NCBI GenBank assembly: GCA_017792465.1
Contig: CP051234.1
Coordinates: forward strand, 1,862,606-1,926,605
DNA from: Filomicrobium sp.
GTDB taxonomy: Bacteria > Pseudomonadota > Alphaproteobacteria > Rhizobiales > Hyphomicrobiaceae
Reading direction: 5' to 3'
DNA length: 64,000 bases
In this document: positions 1 to 7,837 of the stretch, piece by piece
Position numbering within the stretch: the stretch's first letter is position 1
How the letters are laid out: every line of letters begins with the position of its first letter
Program-made: the position numbers and the translations under genes
The notes under the pieces: generated by a model
Databases searched by the model: none
The model's input: only the letters and a program-made list of their open reading frames with translations
Told to the model about the DNA's origin: nothing

Positions 1-1860
1 ACCAATATTCTGGAAAAGAGAGCTATCGATAAGGAAGCGATTGTCGTCGCCGTTATTCAGCAACCCAACCAAAAAGAGGTTTGAGAACGTCGAATTCTTG
101 AGCGTGACGCTGTTGGCGTCACCTTGGGCGAAAACACCGAAGAAGGTTCTGGAGATAGTCGAATTCAAAACGCGCAGGCGGTTGCCATTGTCGACTTCGA
201 TGCCGTCATCGAAGGTGCCTCTGATGAACGAATTCGATACCGTGACATCGTTGCCGTCGTCGATGTTGATGCCATCGTTGAAGGCATTTCTGATCGTCGC
301 GCCGTCAATCGAGACGACGTTGCCGTCGTTAATCTGGATGCCATCGCCGGTGGTCGCTCTGATGTTGACGCCGGAGATCGACACGCGGTTGAAGTCGTTG
401 ATATCGATGCCGTTTTCGTCCGCCCTGACGATTGTCGAGTTCAGAACCGAGACGACGGTGCGGTCGTCGATGTCGATGCCATCGCCGCCAGTATCGGAGA
501 TACTCAAGTCTGCCAGAAAGATGTTGCGCTGGCCGCTTTGCGTGTCGACGCCGTCGCCGAACCCCGCTGGCCCGCCGCCGATGATGCGCAAGCCGGCCAC
601 ATGGATGTTCGAGCCGTTGAGGAAGAGGTTATCGACGTTGACGGCGGGGCTTGTCAGACGGCCGGCGGCTCCCGGTGCCGTGACCGGGACAACGAGGCCT
701 GACTGAAGCCCTCTGACCGAGAACGTTGTGCCGCCGCCGACCAGCGTCCGGTTGCCGGCGATGGCTTGGCCGCCAACGACGGTGCCGTTCAAGACGATCA
801 GGGAATTGCCTCCGGCCGCCGCCGACGTCGCCGTCACGTCCTGGCCCGGAGTGGCGTAAGCGACGCGCTGGAGATCGACACCCGTCAACGCATCTTCGAC
901 AGCTTCAGGGCCGCTGATGGTTGTGACGATGTCGGTGTCGCGTTCGATGGCGTCGAGCATGCGACGTTGCAGAGCCGTTCTTTGGCGCAGCGGCACGGTG
1001 CTTGCGCCACTCGACAGCGGGATACGGAGCCGCAACCCGACCTCATGGCGTGTGTCGCGGACATCGTCGTGGGAGACTTCATATTCGGCCGTCAGCTGTG
1101 AGCCGGGAAGCTGCTCGATGACATCATTGACCCTGAGTTCCAGGCGCGCCTTGATGCCGGCAATCTCTTCGAGAGCCTCGCTGTCGTCGAAGTAGAAGCC
1201 TCCGCCATAGGCGCGCAACTCGAACAGGTTTTCGTCGAGGCCGGCATATTCGGTTGGCAGCCTGAAGCCGATTTCTCCGTCAACACCTTTGAGGCCGACC
1301 TCGCGCGAACCAACGATATAGATCTGGTCGCCCTCAATTTGCGCCTGCGCCACATCCGCGTTGGTCAATTTGGAGTCGGTAATCGGACCATACCAGTTGA
1401 AGCGGGCGTCGATATTCTTGGAGAGGACCTCCAGTCCGCCGCTCATCTGCCAGAACGTGTTGCCGATTTCAGTGTGTCGGGCATCGGCGCCAAGCCAGCC
1501 GCCAAGGATGTAGCCCGGCGACATCATCCGGCGATAGCCGAACGCGAGATTGCCCTCACGGGCGTCTTCGTCGAAGAATTTTGCTGTCAGCTGCGAGAAA
1601 AGCAGATGTTTTTCACTGCCGGTGATCGGAGCGAACAGCGTCGTCTCTCCGCGCGAGGTACCAAACGAGCCGCGGCCGTCATCGTCTCGACTGTTGTAGT
1701 AGCCGCCGATCTCAAACCAGGGGTGCCAGGAGTGCGCGCTTTCTGCGGCTGCTGGCGCCGGTAACGCTTGGACGGCAAACGCCAGGCATGCAGCGGCGAC
1801 CGAGGCCGCGGTGGCGGACCTCGAACTGCATCTTACGATGTTTGGCGACTCGCTCGTCAT
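1..1860 (-). CDS. Partial surface protein: inverse-autotransporter-like barrel plus beta-helix repeats
   Basis: Open from ATG at 1860 to the left edge (620 codons, no stop), so the C-terminus is missing. Residues 1-40 look like a signal peptide ending in an Ala-rich stretch (PAPAAAE). Residues about 41-290 alternate aromatic and polar residues like an outer-membrane barrel: FEIGGYYNSRDD, TTLFAPIT, LAFGYRRMM, GWLGADARHTEIGNTFW, FELRAYGGGFYFDD. This resembles the intimin/invasin (inverse autotransporter) beta-domain. From about residue 340 the protein changes to roughly 22-residue units with a DGI-x-I-[DN]-D-x-N core and a following N-S-x-I strand, typical of a right-handed parallel beta-helix. 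The likely role is a passenger displayed on the cell surface, for adhesion or carbohydrate binding; the ligand cannot be told. The barrel family is inferred from pattern, not from a profile search. Confidence 0.72.
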   Translation of the reverse strand, partial: MTSESPNIVRCSSRSATAASVAAACLAFAVQALPAPAAAESAHSWHPWFEIGGYYNSRDDDGRGSFGTSRGETTLFAPITGSEKHLLFSQLTAKFFDEDAREGNLAFGYRRMMSPGYILGGWLGADARHTEIGNTFWQMSGGLEVLSKNIDARFNWYGPITDSKLTNADVAQAQIEGDQIYIVGSREVGLKGVDGEIGFRLPTEYAGLDENLFELRAYGGGFYFDDSEALEEIAGIKARLELRVNDVIEQLPGSQLTAEYEVSHDDVRDTRHEVGLRLRIPLSSGASTVPLRQRTALQRRMLDAIERDTDIVTTISGPEAVEDALTGVDLQRVAYATPGQDVTATSAAAGGNSLIVLNGTVVGGQAIAGNRTLVGGGTTFSVRGLQSGLVVPVTAPGAAGRLTSPAVNVDNLFLNGSNIHVAGLRIIGGGPAGFGDGVDTQSGQRNIFLADLSISDTGGDGIDIDDRTVVSVLNSTIVRADENGIDINDFNRVSISGVNIRATTGDGIQINDGNVVSIDGATIRNAFNDGINIDDGNDVTVSNSFIRGTFDDGIEVDNGNRLRVLNSTISRTFFGVFAQGDANSVTLKNSTFSNLFLVGLLNNGDDNRFLIDSSLFQNIG

Positions 1861-2146
1861 CCCCGCATAAAGGCGCAATCCATCGGGCCGGCCAATAGGT
1901 TCCAGGCGACTCTCGACGCAAAGACGCTGCAATCCCGCCCTGTGTGCTCAATTCATCACAACATTTGCTCCTCCGCCGCAGGGAATGTACGGCGGCAGGC
2001 AGCGCCTGCACATCGGTTGGTCCTGAACCAATTGGCAGCGGAATCTGGCCAAGCGTTGCGTTGCGGCGTGGTTCGGTTTGTCCAATGATGATGGTGGCCA
2101 TACCACGCGAAAAACAGGGACCAGTTTACTTCACTGGCAGGATCGA

Positions 2147-2524
2147 ATGCTTGGATATTTGACGCTCATTTTCAGTTGCCAGCTGGCTGGCGAACTTTTC
2201 GTTGCCGCAACCGCGCTGCCGGTTCCAGGGCCGGTCATCGGCATGGCGATCCTGTTTGCAGGGCTTCTGGGTTTTGGCGGTTTACCGCGCGAACTTGCCA
2301 GCGTTGCCGACGAACTGCTTGCCAACCTCTCCCTCTTGTTCGTGCCGGCCGGGGTTGGCGTGATCCTGCACATGACGCTGATCGGTCGGGACCTGCTGCC
2401 AATATCGGCGGCGCTCATCGTCAGCACCGTGCTGACCGTTGCCGTGACGGCCCTGATGATGGGATGGCTGAACCCACCGAGCGCCGGCGGAGACAAACCC
2501 CAGTCCGAAGGAGAGGCCCACTGA
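2147..2524 (+). CDS. CidA/LrgA family holin-like membrane protein
   Basis: A 125-residue protein of four hydrophobic segments (about 1-20, 25-45, 60-82, 86-108) with the family signature PVPGPVIGM and a LLFVPAGVGV stretch. CidA/LrgA proteins are small membrane proteins likened to phage holins, linked to murein hydrolase control and to export of small organic acids. The ATG at 2147 gives the usual family length; an in-frame ATG at 2078 would add 23 polar residues unlike the family. Its stop overlaps the start of the LrgB gene (ATGA), so the pair is translationally coupled. Confidence 0.88.
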   Translation: MLGYLTLIFSCQLAGELFVAATALPVPGPVIGMAILFAGLLGFGGLPRELASVADELLANLSLLFVPAGVGVILHMTLIGRDLLPISAALIVSTVLTVAVTALMMGWLNPPSAGGDKPQSEGEAH

Positions 2525-3240
2525 TGCGCGATCTTGGAACGATCTGGGTCTATCTCAGTGCTTCGCCGCTCTTACATCTGACGCTGACCCTCGCCGCCTT
2601 TCAGGCCGGCATGTGGTTTTATCGGCGGGCCAATCTTAACCCGCTGCTTAACCCGGTCTTGATTGCCGTGCTTCTCCTCGTTGCGGTGCTGTGGGTGACG
2701 GGCACGCCTTACAAGACCTATTTTGACGGTGCGCAGTTCGTTCACTTCCTCCTTGGCCCGGCGACTGTGGCGCTAGCAATCCCGCTTTACCGGCAGTTCG
2801 CCAAGGTGCGGCGCTCGGCGCTTGCCGTCGTCTCAAGCATCATCGCCGGCTCTATGACTGCTGCGGCAACTGCGGTCGCGACCGGCTGGCTCTTTGGCGC
2901 TTCGCATCAGACGCTTGTTTCGATGGCGCCGAAATCGGTGACGGCGGCGGTTGCGATGGGCATCTCCGAACAGCTTGGCGGTCTTCCTTCGCTGACTGCG
3001 GTGCTCGTGATCGTGACCGGTATCCTGGGCGCGATGCTTGGGCCGCCCGTTCTCAATCTGTTGCGGATCGAGAGCTGGGAGGCGCGCGGCCTCGCGATGG
3101 GGACGGCCAGTCATGGCATCGGCACCGCGAGAGCGCTGCAAGTGAATGAGGTTGCAGGCGCGTTTGCCGGTCTCGCGATGGGGCTCAATGCTTTGGCGAC
3201 AGCGATCCTTCTGCCCATTCTGGCGCGGCTCTTCTTTTGA
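2524..3240 (+). CDS. lrgB: LrgB/CidB family membrane protein
   Basis: A 238-residue polytopic membrane protein with the LrgB hallmarks PKSVTAAVAMGISEQLGG and ASHGIGTARALQ, and about seven to eight membrane segments. LrgB is the obligate neighbour of LrgA/CidA. In other bacteria the pair affects autolysis and pyruvate or glycolate movement across the membrane. The start codon overlaps the stop of the upstream gene. A longer in-frame opening to 2176 exists but overlaps lrgA out of frame and has no family similarity. Confidence 0.9.
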   Translation: MRDLGTIWVYLSASPLLHLTLTLAAFQAGMWFYRRANLNPLLNPVLIAVLLLVAVLWVTGTPYKTYFDGAQFVHFLLGPATVALAIPLYRQFAKVRRSALAVVSSIIAGSMTAAATAVATGWLFGASHQTLVSMAPKSVTAAVAMGISEQLGGLPSLTAVLVIVTGILGAMLGPPVLNLLRIESWEARGLAMGTASHGIGTARALQVNEVAGAFAGLAMGLNALATAILLPILARLFF

Positions 3241-3351
3241 TGATGCGCTGCGGAAACTTTTGGCGGTGGGCATCGAGAGGTCAGTGAACGCGTTGGCGGA
3301 CATTGAGATTGGCGATCTGATAAGCTCGCGAAAAATTGCGGAGGATCGCGC

Positions 3352-4098
3352 ATGAGCAAAGTGGCAATCGTGACAGGCGCCAGCCGGGGGATCGGACGGG
3401 CGACGGCGCTGAAGGCGGCCGAGCAGGGTTACGCCGTTTGCATCAACTACGTGTCGGACAGTGAAGCGGCTTTAGCGACCAGCAAGGAATGTGAAGCGAT
3501 TGGTGTGCGCGCGACGACGTTCCGCGGTGATGTCGCTAAGCCTGAAGATGTCTCGGCGCTTTTCCGGCATTGCGATGAAACGCTCGGGCCGGTCGACTTG
3601 CTCGTCAACAATGCCGGTGTGATCGGCCAGGCGTCGCGGCTCGAAGACCTCGACTTGCAGGCGCTGAAATCGACATTCGACGTCAACGTGCTGGGGGCAA
3701 TCGCCTGTTCGCAAGAAGCGATCCGGCGGATGTCGACGGACCATGGCGGGCGCGGCGGTGTGATCGTCAACATCTCGTCTATTGCCGCGGTTCTGGGAAG
3801 CCCGGGTGAGTACGTCCACTACGCGGCTTCGAAGGCGGCGATTGAAACGCTGACGATCGGCCTTGCCAAGGAAGTCGGTCCGCAAGGCATCCGCGTCAAT
3901 TGCGTTCGCGCCGGAACGACCGACACCGAGATTCATGCCCGAACGGGCAACCCGGATCGCCCGGCGATGGTCGCGAAGGCGGCACCGCTGCGGCGGATCG
4001 CGACGCCGGACGATATCGCGGAGGCGGTCATCTGGTTGGCTTCAGATCGGGCAGGTTTTGCCAGCGGTGCAATCCTGGGCATCACGGGCGGACTTTAG
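3352..4098 (+). CDS. SDR family NAD(P)-dependent oxidoreductase
   Basis: A 248-residue classical short-chain dehydrogenase. The nucleotide-binding motif TGASRGIG is at residues 7-14, the NNAG motif near 87-90, and the catalytic Ser and Tyr-x3-Lys are in NISSIAA and YAASK. The length is normal for the family. A GGAGG ribosome site lies 8 nt before the ATG. It is probably an alcohol/ketone or 3-oxoacyl oxidoreductase; the substrate cannot be read from sequence. It sits 62 bp before an alpha/beta hydrolase on the same strand, so the two may form a small catabolic operon. Confidence 0.9.
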   Translation: MSKVAIVTGASRGIGRATALKAAEQGYAVCINYVSDSEAALATSKECEAIGVRATTFRGDVAKPEDVSALFRHCDETLGPVDLLVNNAGVIGQASRLEDLDLQALKSTFDVNVLGAIACSQEAIRRMSTDHGGRGGVIVNISSIAAVLGSPGEYVHYAASKAAIETLTIGLAKEVGPQGIRVNCVRAGTTDTEIHARTGNPDRPAMVAKAAPLRRIATPDDIAEAVIWLASDRAGFASGAILGITGGL

Positions 4099-4160
4099 AT
4101 GCGAAGCGTAACAGGCCCGTGCGAAGCTCGGGTTTGCTTTTGGTGAGGAGTTCGTCACCG

Positions 4161-5054
4161 ATGTTTGAAAATTTTCGTTCCGAAACAATCGACGTCGGCG
4201 ACGGCATCTCGATCTTCGCGCGCATTGCAGGATCAGGTCCGCCGCTGTTGCTCCTTCACGGCTATCCGCAAACGCATGTTTGCTGGCACAGAATCGCTCC
4301 CGCACTTGCCGAACGCTTCACCGTCGTCGCCACAGACCTTCGCGGCTATGGCGCCTCAAGCAAGCCGCCGTCCGATCCCGATCATTCGAGCTATTCCAAG
4401 CGCGCGATGGCGAAAGATCAAGTGCAAGCGATGGCCGCACTCGGCTTCGACCGGTTCTTCCTGGCCGGGCATGACCGCGGCGGCCGGGTGGCGCATCGCC
4501 TGGTGTTGGATCATCCCGATTGCATCGAACGATTGGCCGTTCTCGACATTGCGCCGACGGCCTCGATGTATGACGCGACCGACCGCGACTTTGCAGAGGC
4601 CTACTATCACTGGTTCTTTCTTATTCAGCCGTTCGATATGCCCGAGAGGCTGATCGGCGCGGAGGCGGAGTACTACGTGCGCCGGACGCTTGCCAGCTGG
4701 TGTCGGACCGAAAGCGCTTTTACGGATGAGGCGCTCGCCGCCTATGTCGCTGCGTTCACCGCGCCCGGGGCTATTCATGCTGCGTGCGAAGATTATCGGG
4801 CGGCGGCGACAATCGATCTGCGGCATGACGAGGAAGACCTGCGCGCCGGACGACGGATTTCGAAACCTTTGCTTGCGCTTTGGGGGAGCCGCGGGATCGT
4901 CGGTCGCCGCTTCGATGTGTCTGCGTTATGGCGCGAAAAATCTGACAGCTCCGTCGCCGCCAAAGCGGTCGACTGCGGTCACTTCGTTCCGGAGGAAGCG
5001 CCCGATGAAACGCTTGCCGCGCTGACTGAGTTCTTTGATAGCCCTGACGCCTGA
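4161..5054 (+). CDS. Alpha/beta hydrolase, haloacetate (fluoroacetate) dehalogenase-like
   Basis: A 297-residue alpha/beta hydrolase. The oxyanion motif HGYPQTH comes early (about 36-42), followed by DLRGYGAS, then the nucleophile elbow GHDRGGRVAHR with Asp instead of Ser, as in haloalkane/haloacetate dehalogenases and epoxide hydrolases. A YYHWFFL stretch about 45 residues later matches the His-Trp pair that binds halide in fluoroacetate dehalogenases. C-E-D-Y-R-A and the final catalytic His (DCGHFVPEE) are present. It would hydrolyse a short-chain haloacid or an epoxide through a covalent aspartyl intermediate in the cytoplasm. The ATG at 4161 has a GGTGAGGAG ribosome site. Enzyme class is well supported, substrate only inferred. 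Confidence 0.85.
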   Translation: MFENFRSETIDVGDGISIFARIAGSGPPLLLLHGYPQTHVCWHRIAPALAERFTVVATDLRGYGASSKPPSDPDHSSYSKRAMAKDQVQAMAALGFDRFFLAGHDRGGRVAHRLVLDHPDCIERLAVLDIAPTASMYDATDRDFAEAYYHWFFLIQPFDMPERLIGAEAEYYVRRTLASWCRTESAFTDEALAAYVAAFTAPGAIHAACEDYRAAATIDLRHDEEDLRAGRRISKPLLALWGSRGIVGRRFDVSALWREKSDSSVAAKAVDCGHFVPEEAPDETLAALTEFFDSPDA

Positions 5055-5238
5055 GCTCCTGCTCTGAGGGCCACGAATGCGTGATGGAACTTCTTCGTCT
5101 TCGTCGCGCCAACGCCTGCCGGCAACCGCCTTATCGCAACGACTGTGCCTTCAAACGCTGGGCCGCAATAACCAATGGCGGCGTCGGGTGTGAAAACTGC
5201 TGAGCAAATATTCAGCAGCATGCTCAAACTTTCCTCAT

Positions 5239-5307
5239 GTCATATATAGGACTTGACGCGGTATTTACGGGTGAATTAGCTTTCTTGCACCAAGTCCGCT
5301 ATATGAC
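5239..5307. promoter_or_regulatory. Imperfect inverted repeat upstream of the GntR gene (candidate operator)
   Basis: The left arm GTCATATATAGGACTTG (5239-5255) is repeated in inverted orientation as CAAGTCCGCTATATGAC (5291-5307), matching at 14 of 17 positions. The arm centres are 52 bp apart, about five helical turns, so two regulator dimers could sit on one DNA face. The arms lie just before the preferred GntR start at 5351, which suggests autoregulation. Function is inferred. Confidence 0.5.
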
Positions 5308-5350
5308 TTGGCGAACTGGAGTGTCGAACCTGTTGACCGGAGACCCGTCG

Positions 5351-6124
5351 GTGGCAATTCCTAAAGGCAAGAAACCCGCTGTTTCTTCTGCCTCTACAGA
5401 GCCCAAGCACAAGCTCATCGCCGACCGGCTGCTGAAGGAGATCGAGTCCGGCACCTGGACGCCGGGGGCGCAAATTCCTTCAGAGGAGCAACTCGCCAAC
5501 GAAAGCGGCGCAAGTCTCGGCACGGTTCGCCGCGCGCTGCGCACACTCGCCGAAATGGGGGTCGTCGAGCGCCATCATGGGCGTGGCACGTTTGTTTCCG
5601 GCGCACGGGCGCAAGAGCGGCATCTGCGGCATTTCAGGTTTGTCGGCGAGGGCTCAACAAAGCTGCTGCCGGTTTTCTTTCGAATTCTCGACGTCGAGGA
5701 GACCGATGAAAGCGGTCCTTGGCAGATCGCGCTCAAGACCGAAGCCAACAGCTTCATCCGTATCTCGCGTATCGTGTCGGTGAACAACGAGTTCGACATC
5801 TTCAGCGAGGTCTACCTGCCGAAGGAGCGGTTCGCCTCGATCCTGCAAATGTCCGATGGACTCGACGGCGTGTCGATTCGCGACCTGCTGGCCGAGCGCT
5901 TCAATGCACCGACCTTGAAAACCAGACAGTTCATGCGGTGCGGTCCGCTCCCGCCGCGCGTCACACGTCTCATTGGCGTTAATCCCGGTCAATTCGGAAT
6001 GATGCTGACCGTCAGCGGCATGAGTTACCGGGAAGCTCCCATCACCTGGCAGCGCGTGTTTATCCCGCCAAGCGATCGGGACCTGGAACTGTCGTGCCTC
6101 ATGCAGATCGATGTCGTGGGGTGA
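5351..6124 (+). CDS. GntR family (HutC/UTRA type) transcriptional regulator
   Basis: The N-terminal winged helix (HKLIADRLLKEIESG, then QIPSEEQLANESG and GTVRRALRTLAE) is followed by a UTRA ligand-binding domain containing SRIVSVNNEFDIFSEVYLP and ending in an ITWQRVFIPPSD strand. HutC-subfamily regulators are usually repressors released by a metabolite of the pathway they control. The GTG at 5351 is preferred: it has CCGGAG 8 nt upstream, gives 257 residues (normal size), and leaves the inverted repeat at 5239-5307 in front of the gene. ATG codons at 5237 and 5303 are alternatives but would place the repeat inside the coding region. It lies 128 bp before the TRAP transporter genes and is the obvious candidate to control them. 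Confidence 0.85.
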   Translation: MAIPKGKKPAVSSASTEPKHKLIADRLLKEIESGTWTPGAQIPSEEQLANESGASLGTVRRALRTLAEMGVVERHHGRGTFVSGARAQERHLRHFRFVGEGSTKLLPVFFRILDVEETDESGPWQIALKTEANSFIRISRIVSVNNEFDIFSEVYLPKERFASILQMSDGLDGVSIRDLLAERFNAPTLKTRQFMRCGPLPPRVTRLIGVNPGQFGMMLTVSGMSYREAPITWQRVFIPPSDRDLELSCLMQIDVVG

Positions 6125-6252
6125 CGTCGATGGACAGAAATTCAATCAAAAAACAACGCGGACCAACAAGGACCGCATTAGGGCAAGGAAGCTCCAAGGG
6201 CATGAGAGGTAACGCTAGTCGACCGATCTGATCTCAGCTTAGGAGTTCCAAT

Positions 6253-7278
6253 ATGGTGCGTGAATTTTCACGACGTTTCTTTACCGGCTTTCTCAGCCTT
6301 GGCGTGGCTGTCTCTGCCGCCGCTCTCGTTCACTCCAGCCCCGCTTCGGCAGAAGACTGGCCATCGCTCAGCCTGAAATTCGGCCACCCTTACAACGAGG
6401 CCCACCCACTGGCCCGCGGCGCGCAGATGTTCGCCGACAAGATCAAAGAGAAAACCGGCGGCAAGATCAACATCGCCGTCTTCCCGAACAGCACGATCGG
6501 TTCATCGCGTGCGCTGGTTGAAAGCATGCAGATCGGCGTCGTCGATTTTGCACTCGTGCCGACGACCAACGTCGCCACCTTCTATAAGCCGCTCGACATC
6601 TACTATCTGCCGTTTCTGTTCCGCGACAGCGCCCATGCCTACGCCGTCTCAGACGGACCGATCGGCGCGAAGATGTTCGAAGACATGCGCAAGAAAATCG
6701 GCATCCGCAACATCGGGATGTATGAGAGCGGCTTCCGTACGATCACGACGCGCGACAAGAAGATTTCCGAGCCCGACGACATGAAGGGCGTCAAGTTCCG
6801 CGTGGTCAACAATCCGCTCAACGTCGACACCTTTAAAGCGCTTGGCGCAAACCCGACGCCGATGGCGCTGTCGGAAGTCTTCACCGGCCTGCAACAGGGC
6901 ACCATCGACGGCCAGGACAACCCGGTTGGCAACGTCAAGGCGTTCGGCTTCGACAAGGTTCAAAAGTTCATCACGCTATCGAACCACCAGTGGGCTGGCA
7001 TCATGTTCCTTGCCAACGACAAGATGTTCTCTGCCCAGCCTGAAGCCGTGCAGAAGCTCTTCTCGGAAACCGCCAAGGAAACCGAGACCTGGGAACGTGA
7101 GACGCTCAACGCAGAAGAAGCCAAGTATCTCGAAGAGATGGAAAAGGGCGGCATGACGGTGACGCGCCTGACGCCTGAGCAGTCGGCCAAGTTCCAGAAG
7201 GCGATGGAGCCTGTGTGGGACAAGTACCGCGACAAGATCGGTGCAGATCTCATCAAGTCCGTCGTCGACGCGAAGTAA
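6253..7278 (+). CDS. dctP: TRAP transporter substrate-binding protein, DctP family
   Basis: A 341-residue periplasmic protein with a signal peptide (about residues 1-33, cleavage after SPASA) and the DctP-type core: FGHPYNEAHPLARGAQMFADKI, FYLPFLFRD-type and GMYESGFRTITTRDKKI segments, with the ligand Arg region KGVKFRVVNNP and the signature LQQGTIDGQDNP. It captures an organic acid (dicarboxylate, uronate or similar) and delivers it to the membrane subunits. An AGGAG ribosome site precedes the ATG. It is the first gene of dctPQM and is normally the most strongly expressed. The exact ligand is unknown. Confidence 0.93.
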   Translation: MVREFSRRFFTGFLSLGVAVSAAALVHSSPASAEDWPSLSLKFGHPYNEAHPLARGAQMFADKIKEKTGGKINIAVFPNSTIGSSRALVESMQIGVVDFALVPTTNVATFYKPLDIYYLPFLFRDSAHAYAVSDGPIGAKMFEDMRKKIGIRNIGMYESGFRTITTRDKKISEPDDMKGVKFRVVNNPLNVDTFKALGANPTPMALSEVFTGLQQGTIDGQDNPVGNVKAFGFDKVQKFITLSNHQWAGIMFLANDKMFSAQPEAVQKLFSETAKETETWERETLNAEEAKYLEEMEKGGMTVTRLTPEQSAKFQKAMEPVWDKYRDKIGADLIKSVVDAK

Positions 7279-7314
7279 GCCTGAGCACGCAACTTCCTCA
7301 ACAAGGGACATGGC

Positions 7315-7815
7315 ATGAAGCCGATCGAAAAAATCTGCGACTGGATCGAGAGGATCCTCTCCGTCCTCTGTGTCATCGGTTTCATTGCCATGTTCGTGCT
7401 TGGCGTGGCGACTGTCTACTTCAGGTTCATTGTCGAGAGTTCGCTGGCGTTTCCTGAAGAGCTGATCCGCTACATTTTCGTCTGGCTGACCGCACTTGGA
7501 TCAGCCGTCGCCTTTCGCCGCAACGCTCACGCGGCGATCGGCGTCATCGTCGATAACCTGCCGGGACTTGCCAAACGCATTGGCCTGCTGACGGCAACAT
7601 CGGCGACGGCTTTGTTTGCGGGCATCCTCGTTTACCACGGGTTCCAAATGGTCAAGCGAGTCTTTCCGCAAATCTCTCCGGCTCTCGAAATTTCGATGGC
7701 TTCTGTTTATTCGGCGGTGCCGGTGGGGGCCGCCTTTCTCTTGCTCTTCGCGATTGAGCTTTTGATGCGGCAGGCGACCGTTCCTGCTTCCGAGCTCGTG
7801 GCAGATAGCCAGTAA
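7315..7815 (+). CDS. dctQ: TRAP transporter small permease, DctQ family
   Basis: A 166-residue protein with four predicted membrane helices (about 17-40, 50-70, 88-110, 130-150), the standard small TRAP subunit. The conserved FPEELIRYIFVWLTALGSAVAFRR region, with Glu and Arg after the second helix, is typical. It joins DctM to form the sodium-driven permease in the inner membrane. The gene follows dctP by 36 bp and precedes dctM by 22 bp, so the three are one operon. Confidence 0.92.
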   Translation: MKPIEKICDWIERILSVLCVIGFIAMFVLGVATVYFRFIVESSLAFPEELIRYIFVWLTALGSAVAFRRNAHAAIGVIVDNLPGLAKRIGLLTATSATALFAGILVYHGFQMVKRVFPQISPALEISMASVYSAVPVGAAFLLLFAIELLMRQATVPASELVADSQ

Positions 7816-7837
7816 CTTTGAAACCCCGGAGGCGGCT

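Noticed and set aside
121-480. Regular repeats resembling a CRISPR array or minisatellite
   Set aside because: The periodicity is at protein level (DGI-x-I-D units); DNA units differ in sequence and there are no constant repeats with unique spacers.
41-706. Long + strand openings (192-221 residues) at the left edge
   Set aside because: They are antisense to the surface-protein gene, whose minus-strand frame is open for 620 codons with signal peptide and repeats. The composition is repetitive because the beta-helix repeats are read backwards.
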